From: Candidatus Binatia bacterium
GTDB lineage: Bacteria > Eisenbacteria > RBG-16-71-46 > SZUA-252
Direction of reading: 5' to 3'
Assembly: GCA_035631035.1 (NCBI GenBank)
Contig: DASQJL010000003.1
Location: 1-33,362 of the forward strand
Length of the DNA: 33,362 nt
Within the stretch, counting starts at the first letter, position 1, and each line of letters opens with the position of its first letter. The translations under genes were made by a program, and so were the position numbers. The notes below the pieces were generated by a model. The model made no database searches, was not told where the DNA came from, and saw nothing but the letters and a program-made list of their open reading frames with translations. This document shows positions 1-6,980 of this stretch, piece by piece.

Positions 1-27
1 CGGATCGTGAAGATCGAGGTGAAGTGA
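1..27 (+). CDS. C-terminal tail of an unidentified protein (partial)
   Basis: The first 27 bases read in frame 1 as eight codons (RIVKIEVK) and a TGA stop. They could be the end of a gene that starts before the window. Eight residues are too few to name a family. The next 217 bases hold no gene, which fits a gene end here, but a chance open frame is equally possible. Confidence 0.35.
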   Translation, partial: RIVKIEVK

Positions 28-149
28 GCGACACCACGTCTGGATCCCCGACCCTCCGGACACCCCCCACGACCGCCTGAACCCTCCCTTTGGCGGTTAC
101 GAAGGGCTGCGCTCGAGCCGATAGATAAGAGGTCCCCTTGCCGCGGATC

Positions 150-169
150 AACATGCTCCAGAGCATGTT
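150..169. repeat. 9-bp inverted repeat (possible operator) upstream of small exported protein
   Basis: AACATGCTC and GAGCATGTT are exact reverse complements separated by two bases. This near-perfect 20-bp dyad lies about 75 bp before the ATG at 245. It is not GC-rich and has no following T-run, so a protein-binding operator is more likely than a terminator. A TTGACT at 182-187 lies just downstream, but I see no acceptable -10 at the proper distance. The rest of 28-244 shows nothing recognisable. Confidence 0.45.
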
Positions 170-244
170 CACCGTGCCGTTTTGACTCGCATGAATCGGT
201 GGTGTTTTGGGCGGCGCTAGATCAACCGGAAGCGGAGGTCGGTG

Positions 245-811
245 ATGAGAAACCGTCGTGAGCGCAGCCGGCAGCTTCTCCTGACGACCGTCCTGCTTCT
301 CGCGGCCTTCGGGACCGCGCGGGCCAAGAGCTTCGAGTCGGCGCTCGATCCGCCGCACTGGGCGGTCAAATCGCTGCTCGCGAGCGGCATCGAGGTGTGG
401 CCCGGAGACCTGGGCGGAGCCGCGTACACCGTGTCACGACACCTGAGCCCGAACTACGTCGAGGGTGACTTCGACGGCGACGGGAAGAGCGACCTGGCCA
501 TCCTCATCCGCCGAAAGGCGGACGACAAGTTCGGCATGGCGATCCTCCTTCGCGCGCAGTCCAAGTCCGGCGCGAAGGCGACCATTCTCGGGGCGGGAGC
601 AAGCTTCGGAACCTCGGGGACCGACTTCCGCCGAATGGACGCGTGGTCCGTCCAGAGCCAGGAGAGCTTCCCCCCGAAGATCCAGAGCGCCTGGAAGGGA
701 CCGCAGCCCAAGGCCAAACGGGACGGCCTGATCCTCCAGAAGCGGGGATCGACGGAAGCGCTCGTGACCTACGACGGCGCCAAGTTCGTGTGGACCCCAT
801 ACGGCGGCTGA
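245..811 (+). CDS. Small exported protein with a DxDxDG (FG-GAP/VCBS-like) motif
   Basis: This 188-residue protein matches no family I can name. Its N-terminus (basic residues, then LLLTTVLLLAAFGTARA) is a typical Sec signal peptide with probable cleavage after ARA near residue 27, so the product should be periplasmic or secreted. Residues about 74-85 read GDFDGDGKSDLA, a calcium-loop motif typical of FG-GAP/VCBS repeats, but only one copy is present. The rest looks like a small beta-rich domain. ATG at 245 is preferred over the adjacent in-frame GTG at 242 because GGAGG at 234-238 is six bases upstream. It is convergent with the purine nucleoside phosphorylase gene and stands alone. The exported location is well supported; the function is unknown. 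Confidence 0.75.
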   Translation: MRNRRERSRQLLLTTVLLLAAFGTARAKSFESALDPPHWAVKSLLASGIEVWPGDLGGAAYTVSRHLSPNYVEGDFDGDGKSDLAILIRRKADDKFGMAILLRAQSKSGAKATILGAGASFGTSGTDFRRMDAWSVQSQESFPPKIQSAWKGPQPKAKRDGLILQKRGSTEALVTYDGAKFVWTPYGG

Positions 812-915
812 GGTGGAACGGCCGGCGTTCGTCGACAGAGTCGGAATTTCCTCGGCACCCACCACTGAGTCGCTGCCGGCACTGTCCATCAAGGCGGACA
901 TCTCCTCCCGGAGGT

Positions 916-932
916 CGTGCCAGGACGGCACG
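916..932. terminator. GC hairpin between convergent genes
   Basis: CGTGCC and GGCACG form a 6-bp stem around a 5-base loop in the 145-bp gap between the stop of the exported protein (811) and the stop of the minus-strand phosphorylase gene (957). No T-run follows on either strand. With the adjacent palindrome at 936-955 it could end transcripts from both sides. Confidence 0.35.
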
Positions 933-935
933 AAT

Positions 936-955
936 TACGTTCCCCGGGGAACGTA
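936..955. terminator. Perfect 20-bp palindrome directly after the phosphorylase stop
   Basis: TACGTTCCCCGGGGAACGTA is a perfect palindrome ending one base before the minus-strand stop codon (957-959). As RNA it folds into an 8-bp stem with a CCGG loop on either strand, which suits a bidirectional terminator between convergent genes, although a U-tract is missing. A dimeric-protein binding site cannot be excluded. Confidence 0.45.
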
Positions 956-956
956 G

Positions 957-1841
957 CTACGCCAGCGCCAGGATCAGCCGCTCCATCATGCTCTTCATCG
1001 GCGCTGCGGCCGCGCTCACCGCGGCGGTCACCTCCCCGTGCGACAGGCGCGCGCGGCTTCGTCCCGTCGCCCAGTTCGTGACGCAGGAGATCGCCACGGC
1101 CGGGATGCCGAGCGCCGCGGCGATCGCCGCCTCGGCGCCGGTGGACATGCAGACCGCGTCGGCGCCCATCCGCTCCAGCATCGCGATTTCGGCCGCCGTC
1201 TCGTAGGAAGGCCCGAGCACCACGCCCAGCGCGCCGCGCTCCAGGCGCACCCCGGCGACCACGGCCGCGCGCGCCGCCTTCGCCATCAGCTCCTCGGAAT
1301 ACCCAGCCCGGGACGACAGCCCGCGCGGACCGCGAGGCAGCTCCAGCGGCGGCTCCAGCTCCACCGGCACCCGCATCGGCGAGCGCCACTGCAGATTCAC
1401 CTGGTCTTCGACCAGCATCAGCGTGCCCGGCGTCATGCGGGGGGCGATGCCGCCCGCCGCGTTCGTGAGCACGAGCGACTTGATCCCGAGCGCGGCGAAG
1501 AGCCGGACCGTGCGCGTCGTCTCCTCGGCGCTGTGCCCCTCGTAGAGATGCGAGCGTCCCTGCGCGACGGCGACGGGGCGCCCCGACCAGCGGCCGATCA
1601 GGATCCTGCCCGGGTGGCCGGCCACGGTGGGACGCGGAAGCCCCGGGATGTCGGTCGTCGGGAACGCCGCGTCCCACGCCACGCCGTCCGCCACGACTCC
1701 AAGACCGCTGCCCAACACGAGACCGGTGCGCGGGGCGATCGGCGTGCGCTTGCGGATGACGCGGATCGCGGCCTCGGCGTCGAACGGCTCGGGACCCTCG
1801 GGCTCGGCGGGTTTCGGCTTGAAGCGGGGGAGCGGACTCAC
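957..1841 (-). CDS. Purine nucleoside phosphorylase (trimeric PNP/MTAP family)
   Basis: Cleaves purine nucleosides with phosphate to free base and (deoxy)ribose-1-phosphate in the cytoplasm. The 294 residues fit the trimeric PNP family. The phosphate-site loop is VLGSGLG (Ser45). GRSHLYEGH follows (Arg96, His98, Tyr100), then TNAAGG at 126-131, GPSYETAAE (Glu214) and MSTGAE (Met232). TNWATG gives Asn256, and SHGEV gives His268. These mirror the human PNP set S33, R84, H86, Y88, E201, M219, N243 and H257, and the Asn predicts preference for 6-oxopurines (inosine, guanosine). The start is a GTG 39 bp after the permease stop; no clear Shine-Dalgarno precedes it, so the exact start is uncertain. 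It is last in a salvage operon with HPRT, which would use the hypoxanthine or guanine released. Confidence 0.93.
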   Translation of the reverse strand: MSPLPRFKPKPAEPEGPEPFDAEAAIRVIRKRTPIAPRTGLVLGSGLGVVADGVAWDAAFPTTDIPGLPRPTVAGHPGRILIGRWSGRPVAVAQGRSHLYEGHSAEETTRTVRLFAALGIKSLVLTNAAGGIAPRMTPGTLMLVEDQVNLQWRSPMRVPVELEPPLELPRGPRGLSSRAGYSEELMAKAARAAVVAGVRLERGALGVVLGPSYETAAEIAMLERMGADAVCMSTGAEAAIAAALGIPAVAISCVTNWATGRSRARLSHGEVTAAVSAAAAPMKSMMERLILALA

Positions 1842-1880
1842 GCGGGGCTCATGACGGAAGGCGACACACGTTGCGACGGC

Positions 1881-2768
1881 TTACAAAACGTCCGGGTCCA
1901 CCCGCGTCCGGCGGGTCTCCGGCATCCGGAGCGCGCGGCGCGACAGGAAGACGAGATAGGCGAGCGCGAGCACGTAGGGCGCGATCTCGAGCGGCACGGC
2001 CAGCGGGGTTCCCAGCACGGCGGGCTCCGCGGCGCGCAGCAGCGCGGGGCCGAGCGCGAGGAGGATCGCGAACGCGAAGGACCAGCGCGACGCCACGACG
2101 CAGGCCAGCGCGAGGAAGCCGACGCCGACGGGCGGACTCGGACGATGGGCACCCAAAAGGAGCGCCGCGCCGGGCACGGCCCAGACCGCCCCCAGCACCA
2201 GTCCCGTCAGGCGAACCAGGGATGGACGCGCGCCGGGAAGCCGGAGCGAGGGAGCCTCGCCGAATGCGCGAAGCCGGAGCCCGAAGGGCGTCTGCCAGAG
2301 AATCCAGGCGGCCAGCGCGACGACGAGCGGCGCGGCCCAGAGGATCGGATTCATGAGGAGATCCTCGGAAGGGGTGCCGCCGAGCACCGTGCCGTGCACG
2401 ATTCCCGGGAGCGGCTTCACCTCGAGGAGCCGGTAGGGGCCGGCGCGCGTCAGAAGGCCCAGCGCCGCGGCGGGGACGAGGCTCAGGCAGAAGGATCCGA
2501 CCGCCGGATCGGACCGGAGCGCGCGCAGCAGGATCCCGGCGATCACCGCGAAGAGCGCGGCCGCGCCCAGCGCGGCGAGCAGCGCGAGCCCCCAGCTCTC
2601 GCTCCACTCATAGCCCAGGATCAGCCCGATCATGGCCGACGCGACGCACCCCTCGACGCCCAAGCCGGAGGCGCCCGCGCGCTCCCAGAAGAGGCAGGAG
2701 GCCACAAAGAGCGCGAGCGCGGCCCACTCGAGGGGAAAACGGAGCAGCGGCGTCCAGTCGAACGTCAT
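1881..2768 (-). CDS. ABC transporter permease, simple-sugar/nucleoside (BPD_transp_2) type
   Basis: A very hydrophobic 295-residue membrane protein with about eight predicted transmembrane segments. Family marks are ERAGASGLGVEG near residues 29-40, TPFGLRLRAFGE near 165-176 and a GVGFLALACVVASRW stretch. These resemble the second permease of BMP-type nucleoside importers (NupQ/YufQ-like), where the consensus reads ERAGVxNLGxEG and TPFGLRxRAxGE. A typical transporter has two permeases, an ATPase and a lipoprotein, but none of the partners is in the window. The ATG overlaps the uridine-kinase stop by four bases (ATGA), so translation is coupled to salvage enzymes, which favours a nucleoside substrate. 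The protein family is fairly sure; the substrate is inferred from neighbours. Confidence 0.8.
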   Translation of the reverse strand: MTFDWTPLLRFPLEWAALALFVASCLFWERAGASGLGVEGCVASAMIGLILGYEWSESWGLALLAALGAAALFAVIAGILLRALRSDPAVGSFCLSLVPAAALGLLTRAGPYRLLEVKPLPGIVHGTVLGGTPSEDLLMNPILWAAPLVVALAAWILWQTPFGLRLRAFGEAPSLRLPGARPSLVRLTGLVLGAVWAVPGAALLLGAHRPSPPVGVGFLALACVVASRWSFAFAILLALGPALLRAAEPAVLGTPLAVPLEIAPYVLALAYLVFLSRRALRMPETRRTRVDPDVL

Positions 2769-3400
2769 CGCGTCTCGCTGAGCAGGGCGCGGATCTTCGT
2801 TTTCAAGAGATCGATCGCGACGAAGTTGTAGCCCCCCTCGGGAACGATGAGGTCGGCGTACCGCTTCGAGGGCTCGACGAACTGCAGGTGCATCGGCCGG
2901 ACGCTCGATTCGTACTGGCGGATGATCGAATCGAGAGTGCGGCCGCGCTCGGTCAGGTCGCGCTTCATGCGCCGGATGAAACGGATGTCGGGATCGGCGT
3001 CGACGTACAGCTTGATGTCCATGAGCTGGCGGATCGAGGGATCCTCCAGGATCAGGAGGCCGTCCAGGATGATCACGCGGCGCCCGGCCGCCCGGCGACC
3101 CTGCGCCAGGCGCGTGTGCGTGCGCATGTCGTAGATCGGGATGTCGACGGAGCCTCCCGAGAGAAGCGTTTCGAGCTGGGAGCGGAGGAGGTGGCCGTCG
3201 AACGCGTCGGGATGGTCGAAGTTCCGGTTCTCGCGCTCGCCCAGCGGGATCGCCTGGAGGTCCTTGTAGTACATGTCCTGCTCGAGGATCAGGACCTCGT
3301 CGTTGCCCAGGTCCTCGGCGATCGTCTGGGCGACGAGCGTCTTGCCGGCGCCCGTGCCGCCCGCGATGCCGATGAGGATCCCGCGACGCCCGTCGGCCAC
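2765..3400 (-). CDS. udk: Uridine kinase (uridine/cytidine kinase family)
   Basis: Phosphorylates uridine and cytidine to UMP and CMP in pyrimidine salvage. The 211 residues carry the P-loop GGTGAGKT at 14-21, then DMYYKD (42-47), NFDHPDAFD (60-68) and PIYDMRTHTR (88-97). The LDGLLIL segment stands where most homologues have an EGIL motif; Asp113 replaces the usual Glu. RDLTERGR and SVRPMHLQFVEPSKRYADLIVPEGG near the C-terminus are hallmark Udk segments. The start is a GTG that abuts the HPRT stop TAG with no gap; a GGTGGG a few bases upstream can serve as ribosome site. It sits between HPRT and the permease in one transcript. Confidence 0.93.
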   Translation of the reverse strand: MADGRRGILIGIAGGTGAGKTLVAQTIAEDLGNDEVLILEQDMYYKDLQAIPLGERENRNFDHPDAFDGHLLRSQLETLLSGGSVDIPIYDMRTHTRLAQGRRAAGRRVIILDGLLILEDPSIRQLMDIKLYVDADPDIRFIRRMKRDLTERGRTLDSIIRQYESSVRPMHLQFVEPSKRYADLIVPEGGYNFVAIDLLKTKIRALLSETR

Positions 3401-3955
3401 CTAGCGGCTGCCCACCTGTCGCCGGGAGGGGTCCGATTCGATCTCACTCGCGGTGAGCGCGGCGACGTAGGGGAGATGGCGGTAGCGCTCCGCATAGTCC
3501 AGCCCGTAGCCGACGACGAAGCGGTCGGGCACGGTGAATCCGACGTAATCGAGCGGCACCTGGCGCTCACGGCGCCCTGGCTTGTCGAGCAGGGTCGCGA
3601 TGCGCAGCTTCCGCGGCCCGCGCTGGAGCAGGGTCTCGCGCAGGAACGCCAGGGTGTGCCCGCTGTCGACGATGTCCTCGACCAGCACGACGTCCTTGCC
3701 CAGGATCTCCTTCTCGACGTCCTTGAGGAGGGCCGGGGAGCGGTTCGACTCGGAGGCCGAGCGATACGAGGAGACGCTCACGAAATCGATCTCGTGCGGG
3801 ATCGGAATCGCCTTCATGAGGTCGGCGACGAACATGACGCAGCCGTTCAGGACCCCGATGAGGAGCGGGCTGGTGTCGGGATGATCGCGCGCGATCTCCT
3901 TGGCCACCTCGCAGACTCGTCGCTGGATGTCCGCCGCGCTGATCAGCACTTCCAT
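3401..3955 (-). CDS. hpt: Hypoxanthine phosphoribosyltransferase
   Basis: Converts hypoxanthine or guanine plus PRPP to IMP or GMP. With the start at ATG 3955 the protein is 184 residues, the usual bacterial HPRT length. The PRPP-binding loop VLVEDIVDSGHTL lies at 90-102, GVLNGCVMFVADL at 34-46, and the C-terminal VGYGLDYAERYRHLPY is diagnostic. The flexible-loop region reads SSYRSASESNRS rather than the common SSYGxxTxS. A frame extends 20 codons further upstream, but GGAGG nine bases before 3955 and the promoter at 3987-4015 place the start at 3955. It is the first gene of the salvage operon. Confidence 0.94.
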   Translation of the reverse strand: MEVLISAADIQRRVCEVAKEIARDHPDTSPLLIGVLNGCVMFVADLMKAIPIPHEIDFVSVSSYRSASESNRSPALLKDVEKEILGKDVVLVEDIVDSGHTLAFLRETLLQRGPRKLRIATLLDKPGRRERQVPLDYVGFTVPDRFVVGYGLDYAERYRHLPYVAALTASEIESDPSRRQVGSR

Positions 3956-3986
3956 GGGGTGGGGCCTCCGGTGCGGTTTCGGGCGC

Positions 3987-4015
3987 ACTCTAGCATCGGT
4001 CCCGGGGGGTGTCAA
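3987..4015 (-). promoter_or_regulatory. Sigma70-type promoter of the nucleoside-salvage operon
   Basis: Read on the minus strand, TTGACA (4015-4010) is followed by exactly 17 bases and then TAGAGT (3992-3987). Transcription would start near 3980, giving a leader of about 25 bases before the HPRT ATG at 3955, with room for its GGAGG ribosome site. A perfect -35 and ideal spacing make this a confident call. Confidence 0.75.
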
Positions 4016-4092
4016 TTCGGGCGCAAGTTCCGACTCCTCTTGCCGATAATGGGCGGAAGCGGGGAGCCGTCCAGGGAGGGAAAGGGAGGGTC

Positions 4093-4479
4093 ATGGAGCG
4101 ACCGAAGTCGGAACGCCGGGGCACTCAGCGCCGGCGCCGCGACCGCCGGGCCGAAGGGCGGATGGAGCGCCAGCTCTTCTGGATGCTCTGGGGCGTCGCC
4201 TTCATGAACTACCTGGACGCCGGGCAGACCGTGTACCTCCTCAACGTGAAGCTGATGGTCGAGGCCAACCGGCTCATGGCCTGGATCCTGGACCACTCTC
4301 CCTACGCTTTTTGGCTCTACAAGACGCTCGTCCCTTCGCTCGGCTGCTTCCTCCTCTGGAAATTCCGCAGGCGCGTGCGCTGGATGTACGGCGCGGTGCT
4401 CACCGTCTTCGCGGTCTACTTCACGGTCGTGCTCCGCAGCTTCCTGTACATGCTGCTGCCGATCGGTCCCCCGATCTAG
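4093..4479 (+). CDS. DUF5658-like small membrane protein
   Basis: A 128-residue protein with an Arg-rich cytoplasmic start (ERRGTQRRRRDRR) and then three probable transmembrane helices. NYLDAGQTVYLL, VEANRLMAWIL and FWLYKTL follow the DUF5658 pattern of N-x-x-D....T, E-A-N-x-x and a later lysine. That family has no known biochemical role. ATG 4093 is chosen because GGGAGGG at 4084-4090 sits two to three bases upstream, although it is close; an upstream start at 4009 would run through the promoter area of the divergent HPRT operon. A GATAAT at 4045-4050 may be its -10. The last codons lie in a 34-bp tandem duplication. Confidence 0.65.
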   Translation: MERPKSERRGTQRRRRDRRAEGRMERQLFWMLWGVAFMNYLDAGQTVYLLNVKLMVEANRLMAWILDHSPYAFWLYKTLVPSLGCFLLWKFRRRVRWMYGAVLTVFAVYFTVVLRSFLYMLLPIGPPI

Positions 4480-4527
4480 GCCCCCATCCAGGCCGATCGG
4501 TCTCCCGATCTAGGCCCCCATCCAGGC
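4461..4527. repeat. 34-bp tandem duplication spanning a stop codon
   Basis: Bases 4461-4493 and 4495-4527 are the same 33-base sequence with one mismatch (TCCCCC versus TCTCCC), a period of 34. The first copy holds the last codons and TAG stop (4477-4479) of the DUF5658 gene; the second repeats them out of use. Each copy contains GATCGG and CCGATC around four bases, a 6-bp hairpin, so the 3' end of this transcript would carry two tandem hairpins. Confidence 0.85.
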
Positions 4528-4805
4528 GGCCAAAAACCACCCGCTGGGCGCGATCGGGCATATCGCAACGTCCCCCAGTTCCTGAGGCCTCTTGCCACAG
4601 TTGAGGCCCCCCGGTCGCCCCAGAACCCCACTCCCTCCGACGGCCTCAATGGACGTAACTAACCATATTACTTCAATTTACAGGCAACGAAGGCTGGAGC
4701 GGGCAATGTACCATTTCGTGCATTTTCCAATGGCATGCTCGGTGCATGAACGTACCTCCCGGTAGCCCGCCGAGGTGCCGAGGGCGGGATGAAGGAGGGA
4801 GCGAA
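4528..4805. other. Non-coding gap, AT-richer in its second half
   Basis: Between the tandem repeat and the next start nothing is recognisable as a gene. Bases about 4650-4735 are clearly richer in A and T than the surroundings and include TTTACA at 4677-4682 and a CCATT/AATGG inverted repeat near 4710-4735. I could not pair the TTTACA with a convincing -10 at normal spacing. It presumably carries the promoter of the gene at 4806. Confidence 0.4.
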
Positions 4806-5612
4806 ATGGGCGGAACGTACGGCGGTTCCTACCTGCGTTTGGCGATCGATCCTGCGGCTCGCGGCCCGGTGGCGCGCGAAGACGTCGGCTATTTTTTCAT
4901 CAACTCGTTTCTCCTTTCGCGTATCGATTCCGATCTCCCTTCCGACCTCGCCGAATTCGACGAGGACGTGAACATCTATACGGCGGCGCTCCTCGCCGGC
5001 GTCGTGTCGGGCCGTGAGGACCTCCTTCGCGCGGACCTGGTTTCCACTCGGGATGCGGACGTCTTCGCTCGCGTGCAGGACAGCAAGGACCAGCGGCTCC
5101 GGTATCAGGTGTACAAGGCGAACGCCGACTTCCTGTACGTGTCGCTCGGCGTGTTCTCGGAGGCGGTCGCGGCGGATTCGGGCACGGTCGAGCCCGACGC
5201 CGTCCGCCTGACGGGTCGTGGCAAGTCCTACTACCAGTTCGCCTCGGCGTACGCCGAGCGCCTCTACGGCTCGCGCGCCGGAATCGCCGAGGTGATGGAC
5301 AAGCTCTCGCGCCACTTCGAGGCCTACACCCGGGTCATGTCCTGGATGAGCGGCGAGTATTTGAACCTGGTCCGCCGCCTGAGCGAGGGCGAGGTCTTCC
5401 ACATCGAGCGCGACGCGCAGGTCCGCTTCGAGGACGCGCACAAGACGCATACGTGGGACGACCTGCTCGATTCCTACGTGGAGTGGCAGAAGACCCACGC
5501 GATCGAAGCGCGCCGCCGCCTCGCGCGCGCCGCGCGCGAGCTGAAGCGCGTGGATCCCGACTTCTCGCTCCGCGCCTTCCGCGCCAAGTGGGGCCCGCCG
5601 CGCCGCTCGTAG
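4806..5612 (+). CDS. Protein of unknown function, soluble, helix-rich
   Basis: I do not recognise this 268-residue protein. It has no signal peptide or membrane segment and is rich in charged residues, suggesting a cytoplasmic helical protein. Notable stretches are YFFINSFLLSRIDSDLPS near the N-terminus, a middle part rich in tyrosine (KSYYQFASAYAERLYGSR) and an Arg/Ala-rich end (IEARRRLARAARELKRV). ATG 4806 is preferred over ATG 4746 because AGGAGGGA at 4793-4800 is correctly placed before it, and residues 1-20 of the longer version are low-complexity. It is a single gene between DUF5658 and the threonine operon. Base composition resembles its neighbours apart from the AT-rich upstream region. 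Confidence 0.75.
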   Translation: MGGTYGGSYLRLAIDPAARGPVAREDVGYFFINSFLLSRIDSDLPSDLAEFDEDVNIYTAALLAGVVSGREDLLRADLVSTRDADVFARVQDSKDQRLRYQVYKANADFLYVSLGVFSEAVAADSGTVEPDAVRLTGRGKSYYQFASAYAERLYGSRAGIAEVMDKLSRHFEAYTRVMSWMSGEYLNLVRRLSEGEVFHIERDAQVRFEDAHKTHTWDDLLDSYVEWQKTHAIEARRRLARAARELKRVDPDFSLRAFRAKWGPPRRS

Positions 5613-5624
5613 CAGCCCTCCCGT

Positions 5625-5653
5625 TTGACAGCCTCGGAGCGGTCCAGTAGGTT
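5625..5653 (+). promoter_or_regulatory. Promoter of the threonine operon
   Basis: TTGACA (5625-5630), 17 bases, TAGGTT (5648-5653). A start site six to eight bases further on falls at about 5660, only some four bases before the hom ATG at 5664, so the mRNA would be leaderless or nearly so. This agrees with the lack of any Shine-Dalgarno before hom. Confidence 0.7.
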
Positions 5654-5663
5654 GGGCCGCCTC

Positions 5664-6980
5664 ATGTCGGCGCGCATCCGCATCGGTCTCCTGGGCTGCG
5701 GGGTGGTCGGCGCAGGCTTCCTGCGTCTCCTGGCCGCGCGCTCGCGCGCGGTGGAGTCGGCCGCCGGCGCTCCGCTCCGCGTGACGCGGCTGGCGGTGCG
5801 CGATCCGGGCCGGCGTCGCGAGGTGGATCTCTCGGGCGTGACGGTCGGCACCGATCCCCTGGCGGTCGCTTCCGCCGACGACGTGGATCTGCTCGTCGAG
5901 CTGATGGGCGGGGCCGAGACGGCCCGCCCGGCGGTGGAGCGCGCGCTCGAGCGCGGCATCCCCGTCGTCACCGCGAACAAACACCTCATCTCGATCCATG
6001 GCGCGGCGCTCGAGGCCGCCGCCGCGGCCTCGGGCGCCCCGATCCTCTACGAGGCCGCCGTCGCGGGCGTGATCCCGGTCCTCCAGGCGCTCGATCACGG
6101 CCTGCGCACCGAGCGCTTCACGCTCCTCGTCGGAATCCTGAACGGCACCACGAACTACATCCTCTCGACCATGGAGCGCGAGGGGCGCTCCTTCGAAGAG
6201 GCGCTCGCCGCCGCGCGCGAGCTGGGCTACGCCGAGGCCGATCCCACGCTCGATCTCTCGGGCGCCGACACCGCGCAGAAGCTCACGATCCTCGCGCGCC
6301 GCGCGTTCGGCGCGCCGGTGCCGCACGACTCCATTCCCACCGAGGGGATCGTCGGCTTGGAGCTGGAGGACCTGCGCCAGGCCGACCGGTTCGGCTACAT
6401 CGTGAAGCTCCTGGGCATCGGCATCCGCTCGGCCGAGGGGCTCGACCTGCGCGTCCATCCGGCGTTCATCCCGAAGCGCTACCTGCTCGCCTCGGTGCGC
6501 GACGAATTCAACGGGGTCTATCTGCGCGGGGACGCTTCGGGCTCGATGCTCCTGTACGGGAAGGGGGCCGGCGCGCTTCCCACGGCGCAGGCGGTGCTGG
6601 GCGACGTGATCGCGGTCGCGCGCGAGCTCCTGCTCCGGGGCGGCGCCCCCGCCGGAGCGCGGCGCGCGCACGCCCCCCGCGTCCCCGCGCCGGGACCGGA
6701 GGACGAGCGGCTCCCGCTGGACGAGGTGCGCACCAAGTACTACCTGCGCCTCATGGTCGAGGATCAGCCCGGCGTCCTCGCGCAGATCGCCCACCGGCTC
6801 GGCGCCTCGCGCGTGAGCGTGGCCCAGATGCACCAGGCGCAGGCGGTGCGCGGGCAGGCCGCGATCACCATGCTCACGCACGAGACGCGGGACAAGGACG
6901 CGCGCGAGGCGGTGGCGGCCATCGCCTCGATCCCGTCCGTCCTCAAGGGACCGCGCGCCGTGCGGATCTTCGACCTGTGA
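5664..6980 (+). CDS. hom: Homoserine dehydrogenase with C-terminal ACT domain
   Basis: Reduces aspartate semialdehyde to homoserine, the branch point to threonine and methionine. The 438 residues start with a Rossmann loop GLLGCGVVGAGF (8-19). VVTANKH supplies the conserved lysine, GILNGTTNYIL the family signature, and EADPTLDLSGADTAQKL the catalytic acidic segment. The C-terminus (about 350-438, YYLRLMVEDQPGVLAQIA) is an ACT domain, normally the site of threonine feedback. An in-frame TTG at 5625 is rejected because it is the promoter -35. The stop overlaps thrC by four bases (GTGA). Confidence 0.95.
   Translation: MSARIRIGLLGCGVVGAGFLRLLAARSRAVESAAGAPLRVTRLAVRDPGRRREVDLSGVTVGTDPLAVASADDVDLLVELMGGAETARPAVERALERGIPVVTANKHLISIHGAALEAAAAASGAPILYEAAVAGVIPVLQALDHGLRTERFTLLVGILNGTTNYILSTMEREGRSFEEALAAARELGYAEADPTLDLSGADTAQKLTILARRAFGAPVPHDSIPTEGIVGLELEDLRQADRFGYIVKLLGIGIRSAEGLDLRVHPAFIPKRYLLASVRDEFNGVYLRGDASGSMLLYGKGAGALPTAQAVLGDVIAVARELLLRGGAPAGARRAHAPRVPAPGPEDERLPLDEVRTKYYLRLMVEDQPGVLAQIAHRLGASRVSVAQMHQAQAVRGQAAITMLTHETRDKDAREAVAAIASIPSVLKGPRAVRIFDL

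Noticed and set aside
182-210. Promoter TTGACT plus TTTTGG upstream of the exported protein
   Set aside because: The -10 is too poor at 16-18 spacing to call.
4461-4527. CRISPR array
   Set aside because: Only two adjacent copies with no spacer between them; a simple tandem duplication.
5625-5663. Earlier TTG start for hom at 5625
   Set aside because: That TTG is the -35 TTGACA of the operon promoter, and the extra residues do not resemble the family.
5613-5663. Threonine attenuator leader
   Set aside because: The gap is 51 bp with no Thr-rich leader peptide or terminator.
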